Below, piece by piece: positions 6,180 through 8,332 of a stretch of 8,332 bases of DNA. The stretch comes from DAIDKA01 sp035506335 (lineage in GTDB: Bacteria > Pseudomonadota > Gammaproteobacteria > Steroidobacterales > Steroidobacteraceae): positions 1-8,332 of the forward strand of contig DATJPN010000118.1 of NCBI GenBank assembly GCA_035506335.1, read 5' to 3'. The notes beneath the pieces were generated by a model, which had not been told where the DNA came from, did not search any database, and worked only from the letters and a program-made list of their open reading frames with translations. The number at the start of each line of letters is the position of its first letter. Positions within the stretch are counted from its first letter, which is position 1. Both the position numbers and the translations under genes were made by a program.

Positions 6180-7762
6180 GCCGCACCGCCGTCATCGTCG
6201 GCGCGGGTCCCGCGGGACTCACCGCGGCCTGCGAGCTGTTGCGCAGCACGGAGGTGGTACCGATCGTGTTCGAGATGGGCGAACAGGTCGGCGGCATCTC
6301 GCGCACCATCAATTACCGTGGCAATCGCATGGACCTGGGCGGCCACCGGTTCTTCTCGAAATCCGACTGGGTCATGAACTGGTGGCAGTCGGTGCTGCCC
6401 GTCGCGGCCAGCGCCGAGGACGTGGGCAACGATGCCGCCGCCCTGCGCCTGACCTACCAGGGAGCGGCGCGGGAGTTCACGCCGGCGGCGCGGGCCGATC
6501 ATCAGCGCGATGACGTCCTGCTGGTTCGCAGCCGCCTGTCACGCATCTTCTACCGGCGGCGCTTCTTCGACTATCCGCTGAAGCTGAACCTCGCGACCCT
6601 GGCGAACCTCGGTGCGCCCTACACCGCGGCCATCGGCGCGAGCTACCTCGCGGCGCGCATGAATCCGCGGCGGCCGGAACTCACGCTCGAGGACTTCCTG
6701 GTCAACCGCTTCGGCGACACGCTGTATCGCACCTTCTTCAAGGACTACACCGAGAAGGTGTGGGGCGTTCCCTGCGCCGAGATTTCCGCCGAGTGGGGCG
6801 CCCAGCGCATCAAGGGCCTGTCGATCAGCAAGGCGATCGCCCATGCACTGGCCAAGCCGTTCCGCAGCCGCGACACGGCCCAGAAATCCACCGAGACGAG
6901 TCTCGTCGAGCGTTTCCTGTATCCGAAGCTCGGACCCGGGCAGATGTGGGAGCACGTCGCGGCGCGCGTGGTCGCGGCCGGCGGCGAGGTTCACCTGCGC
7001 CACCGCGTCGTCGGCGTCGAGCGCACCGGCGAGCGGATCACGGGCGTTGCGGTTCGCGATACGAACACGGGAGAGGTACGGCGCGTGGCCTGCGACCAGC
7101 TGATCTCGACCATGCCGGTCAAGGAACTCGCGGACCTGCTGCAACCGGCGGATCCGGAAGTGTCGCGGATCGCTTCGCAGCTGCCGTACCGGGATTTCAT
7201 GACCGCGGGCCTGCTGGTGCGGCGCATGCGCGGCGGCCACCGCGGCGCCGTGAACGGCATGCCGCCGGATAACTGGATCTACATCCAGGAGCCCGACGTG
7301 AAGCTCGGACGCCTGCAGATCTTCAACAACTGGAGCCCGGCGCTGGTGGCCGATCCGGACACGATCTGGCTCGGGCTCGAATACTTCTGCGCGCAGGGGG
7401 ATGCGCTGTGGAGCATGGCCGATGCGGCATTCTTGAGCTTCGCCGCCGCGGAGCTGGCGAAGATCGGGCTCATCGCCCCCGAAGACGTCCTGGACGGCAC
7501 CGTCGTCAGGGTGCCGAAGGCCTATCCGGCCTATTTCGGCGCGTATGGCGAAATCGCAAGGGTGCGGGACTGGCTCGATACCTTCCCGAATCTCTTCCCC
7601 GTCGGCCGCAACGGCATGCACCGCTACAACAACCAGGATCACTCGATGCTCGCGGCCAGGGCGGCCGTCGAGTGCATCGCCAGCGGCCACGCCGACAAGG
7701 CGGCGCTATGGGCCGTGAACGTCGAGGACGAATACCACGAGTCCGCCCGCAGGAAAGGGTGA
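6176..7762 (+). CDS. FAD-dependent oxidoreductase, UDP-galactopyranose mutase/amine-oxidase-like
   Basis: A 528-residue protein. The N-terminal dinucleotide fold is clear: VIVGAGPAGL (6-15), the acidic end of beta-2 FE (32-33) and the flavin-site GGISRT (39-44). RMDLGGHRFFSKSD (51-64) follows and is typical of the UGM/protoporphyrinogen-oxidase-like group. VRSRLSRIF and RFFDYPLKLN (about 117-138), then FFKDYTEKVWGVP (187-199), match long UGM-like proteins common in polysaccharide clusters. The C-terminal FAD-contact region reads FPVGRNGMHRYNNQDHSM (474-491). It is longer than classical UGM (about 370-390 residues), so ring contraction of UDP-galactose should not be assumed; another flavin-dependent sugar or lipid modification is possible. 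It is expected to be cytoplasmic. The start at 6176 overlaps the GtrA stop (ATGA), and a GGAG Shine-Dalgarno sequence lies at 6162-6165, ten bases upstream. It is the last gene of the operon; I found no clear hairpin plus T-run after 7762. Confidence 0.86.
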   Translation: MSRTAVIVGAGPAGLTAACELLRSTEVVPIVFEMGEQVGGISRTINYRGNRMDLGGHRFFSKSDWVMNWWQSVLPVAASAEDVGNDAAALRLTYQGAAREFTPAARADHQRDDVLLVRSRLSRIFYRRRFFDYPLKLNLATLANLGAPYTAAIGASYLAARMNPRRPELTLEDFLVNRFGDTLYRTFFKDYTEKVWGVPCAEISAEWGAQRIKGLSISKAIAHALAKPFRSRDTAQKSTETSLVERFLYPKLGPGQMWEHVAARVVAAGGEVHLRHRVVGVERTGERITGVAVRDTNTGEVRRVACDQLISTMPVKELADLLQPADPEVSRIASQLPYRDFMTAGLLVRRMRGGHRGAVNGMPPDNWIYIQEPDVKLGRLQIFNNWSPALVADPDTIWLGLEYFCAQGDALWSMADAAFLSFAAAELAKIGLIAPEDVLDGTVVRVPKAYPAYFGAYGEIARVRDWLDTFPNLFPVGRNGMHRYNNQDHSMLAARAAVECIASGHADKAALWAVNVEDEYHESARRKG

Positions 7763-7800
7763 CGCGCCACGGCACTATCTGACCCGGTTCCGGTCGGATC

Positions 7801-7819
7801 GTGTCCGCGGACCTGTGTC
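7801..7819 (+). promoter_or_regulatory. Candidate PilR activator boxes
   Basis: Two GTGTC pentamers lie at 7801-7805 and 7815-7819, in the same orientation and 14 bases apart. In Pseudomonas aeruginosa, PilR is reported to bind repeated C/G-TGTC motifs roughly 80-120 bases upstream of the pilA start. Counting from the start inferred from the sigma-54 promoter (about 7919), the two boxes begin at about -118 and -104, which fits. The first box overlaps a perfect palindrome, GTCCGCGGAC (7803-7812), and the second forms GTGT-C-ACAC (7815-7823). Pentamers occur often by chance, so the assignment rests on position and spacing. Confidence 0.45.
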
Positions 7820-7892
7820 ACACCGGGTACAAACTTTCGGGGCCAGGTGCGAAGTGGTGCGAATTCATGCACATAGCCCGATGCCGACGCCT

Positions 7893-7908
7893 TGGCACGG
7901 GGCTTGCT
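7893..7908 (+). promoter_or_regulatory. Sigma-54 (RpoN) promoter of the pilin gene
   Basis: TGGCACG-GGGC-TTGCT matches the RpoN consensus TGGCACG-N4-TTGCW at every fixed position. The invariant GG (7894-7895) and GC (7906-7907) are separated by the required ten bases. Transcription should begin about twelve bases beyond the GC, near 7919, giving a 5' leader of about 74 bases before the pilin ATG. RpoN promoters need an AAA+ activator; for type IVa pilin genes this is normally PilR of the PilS/PilR pair, neither of which is in this window. Confidence 0.92.
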
Positions 7909-7979
7909 TCGTTGACCCCGACGCTTCGATCTGTCGAACGCATTGCACCGGACATATTCAGCAACTTATTGAGTAACAT

Positions 7980-7983
7980 GGAG
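7980..7983 (+). promoter_or_regulatory. Ribosome binding site of pilA
   Basis: GGAG lies nine bases before ATG 7993. It supports that start over the in-frame ATG at 7978, which the same GGAG overlaps and so cannot serve. It is the clearest Shine-Dalgarno sequence in the window, as expected for an abundant protein. Confidence 0.75.
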
Positions 7984-7992
7984 AATCTTCAC

Positions 7993-8332
7993 ATGAAATC
8001 GGTCCAGAAGGGTTTCACCCTCATCGAATTGATGATCGTCGTGGCGATCATCGGCATCCTCGCGGCCATCGCGATCCCGGCCTACCAGGACTACACGGTC
8101 CGTTCACAGGTGACGGAAGGCATGAACCTGGCCAGCGCCGTGGAGACGGGCGCCGCCGAGTACTTCGCCAACACCGGCTCCTTCCCGACCACGCTGTCGG
8201 CGGCCGGCATTTCCAGCTCCCCCTCGGGCAAGTACGTGAGCGCCATCGGCCTCAATGGTGCGATTACGGTCACCTACGGCAACCAGGTCAACGCGGCCGT
8301 CGCCGGCAATACGCTCGGCCTGACCCCGTACC
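7993..8332 (+). CDS. pilA: Type IVa major pilin precursor (3' truncated)
   Basis: The frame is open from ATG 7993 to the window end, giving 113 residues without a stop. The N-terminus, MKSVQKG-FTLIELMIVVAI, is a class III prepilin signal: a seven-residue basic leader ending in Gly, then mature Phe1 and Glu5. PilD would cut after Gly7 and N-methylate Phe1. The hydrophobic alpha-1 (VVAIIGILAAIAIPAYQDYT) anchors the subunit and forms the fibre core, and YQDYTVRSQVTEGM is the usual PilA continuation. The globular part is short and Gly/Ser/Ala-rich, with KYVSAIGLNGAITVTYGNQV resembling the small-pilin beta-sheet. The conserved C-terminal disulfide loop would lie beyond the edge; no Cys is present in what is visible. 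The protein polymerises into retractile pili for twitching, attachment and DNA uptake. It has its own RpoN promoter and is separate from the upstream operon. A minor pilin or secretion pseudopilin is less likely, given the RpoN promoter and strong RBS. Confidence 0.93.
   Translation, partial: MKSVQKGFTLIELMIVVAIIGILAAIAIPAYQDYTVRSQVTEGMNLASAVETGAAEYFANTGSFPTTLSAAGISSSPSGKYVSAIGLNGAITVTYGNQVNAAVAGNTLGLTPY

Noticed and set aside
7781..7812. Possible terminator after the four-gene operon
   Set aside because: The symmetric elements GACC...GGTC (7781-7795) and GTCCGCGGAC (7803-7812) lack a stable stem with a loop and no T-run follows, so an intrinsic terminator is not supported.
7639..7872. Minus-strand open frame across the end of the oxidoreductase and the pilin promoter region
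   Set aside because: No recognisable domain, and it overlaps a clear gene and the candidate PilR boxes.
7963..7975. IHF-like site in the pilin leader (CAACTTATTGAGT, one mismatch to the reverse consensus)
   Set aside because: It lies downstream of the predicted transcript start, not between activator boxes and promoter where IHF would act. One mismatch in a loose consensus is weak evidence.
7978..7992. Earlier in-frame ATG for the pilin
   Set aside because: It would give a 12-residue leader and has no ribosome binding site. GGAG at 7980-7983 is well placed for ATG 7993, which gives a normal seven-residue leader.

Overview
The window is uniformly GC-rich, with G or C in most third codon positions. 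It looks like a piece of a gammaproteobacterial chromosome. The best taxonomic pointers are a type IVa pilin gene at the right edge with a textbook sigma-54 (-24/-12) promoter, and the densely packed genes with ATGA stop/start overlaps. The genus cannot be named from this sequence. No tRNA, rRNA, insertion sequence, CRISPR array, phage gene or convincing intrinsic terminator was seen.

Layout. (1) 2-397 (+) is the 3' end of a membrane-anchored family 2 glycosyltransferase of the polyprenyl-phosphate sugar synthase type, cut by the window edge. (2) 367-2075 (-) is a two-gene unit, a soluble family 2 glycosyltransferase followed by a SAM-dependent methyltransferase, joined by an ATGA overlap. 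Its 3' end runs into the 3' end of the first gene. (3) About 100 bases of divergent intergenic DNA (2076-2173) carry a perfect 7-bp-arm inverted repeat. (4) 2174-7762 (+) is a four-gene operon: a GT-C/ArnT-like membrane glycosyltransferase, a second large polytopic membrane protein that I do not recognise, a GtrA-family small membrane protein, and a UDP-galactopyranose-mutase-like FAD oxidoreductase. Two of the three junctions are ATGA overlaps; the third is a 17-base gap. (5) 7763-7992 is a regulatory region with candidate PilR boxes and a sigma-54 promoter. (6) 7993 to the window end is the major type IV pilin gene, truncated at its 3' end.

How the genes may work together. The set fits a surface-glycan or glycoprotein decoration module. 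The family 2 enzyme would charge a polyprenyl-phosphate with sugar, GtrA would help move it across the inner membrane, and a GT-C enzyme would transfer it in the periplasm. The FAD enzyme may modify a sugar, and the divergent pair may add and methylate a sugar in the cytoplasm. Whether the acceptor is O-antigen, another glycan or the adjacent pilin cannot be settled from sequence. The pilin link is a hypothesis resting mainly on adjacency. The least understood gene is the 624-residue membrane protein at 3886-5760.
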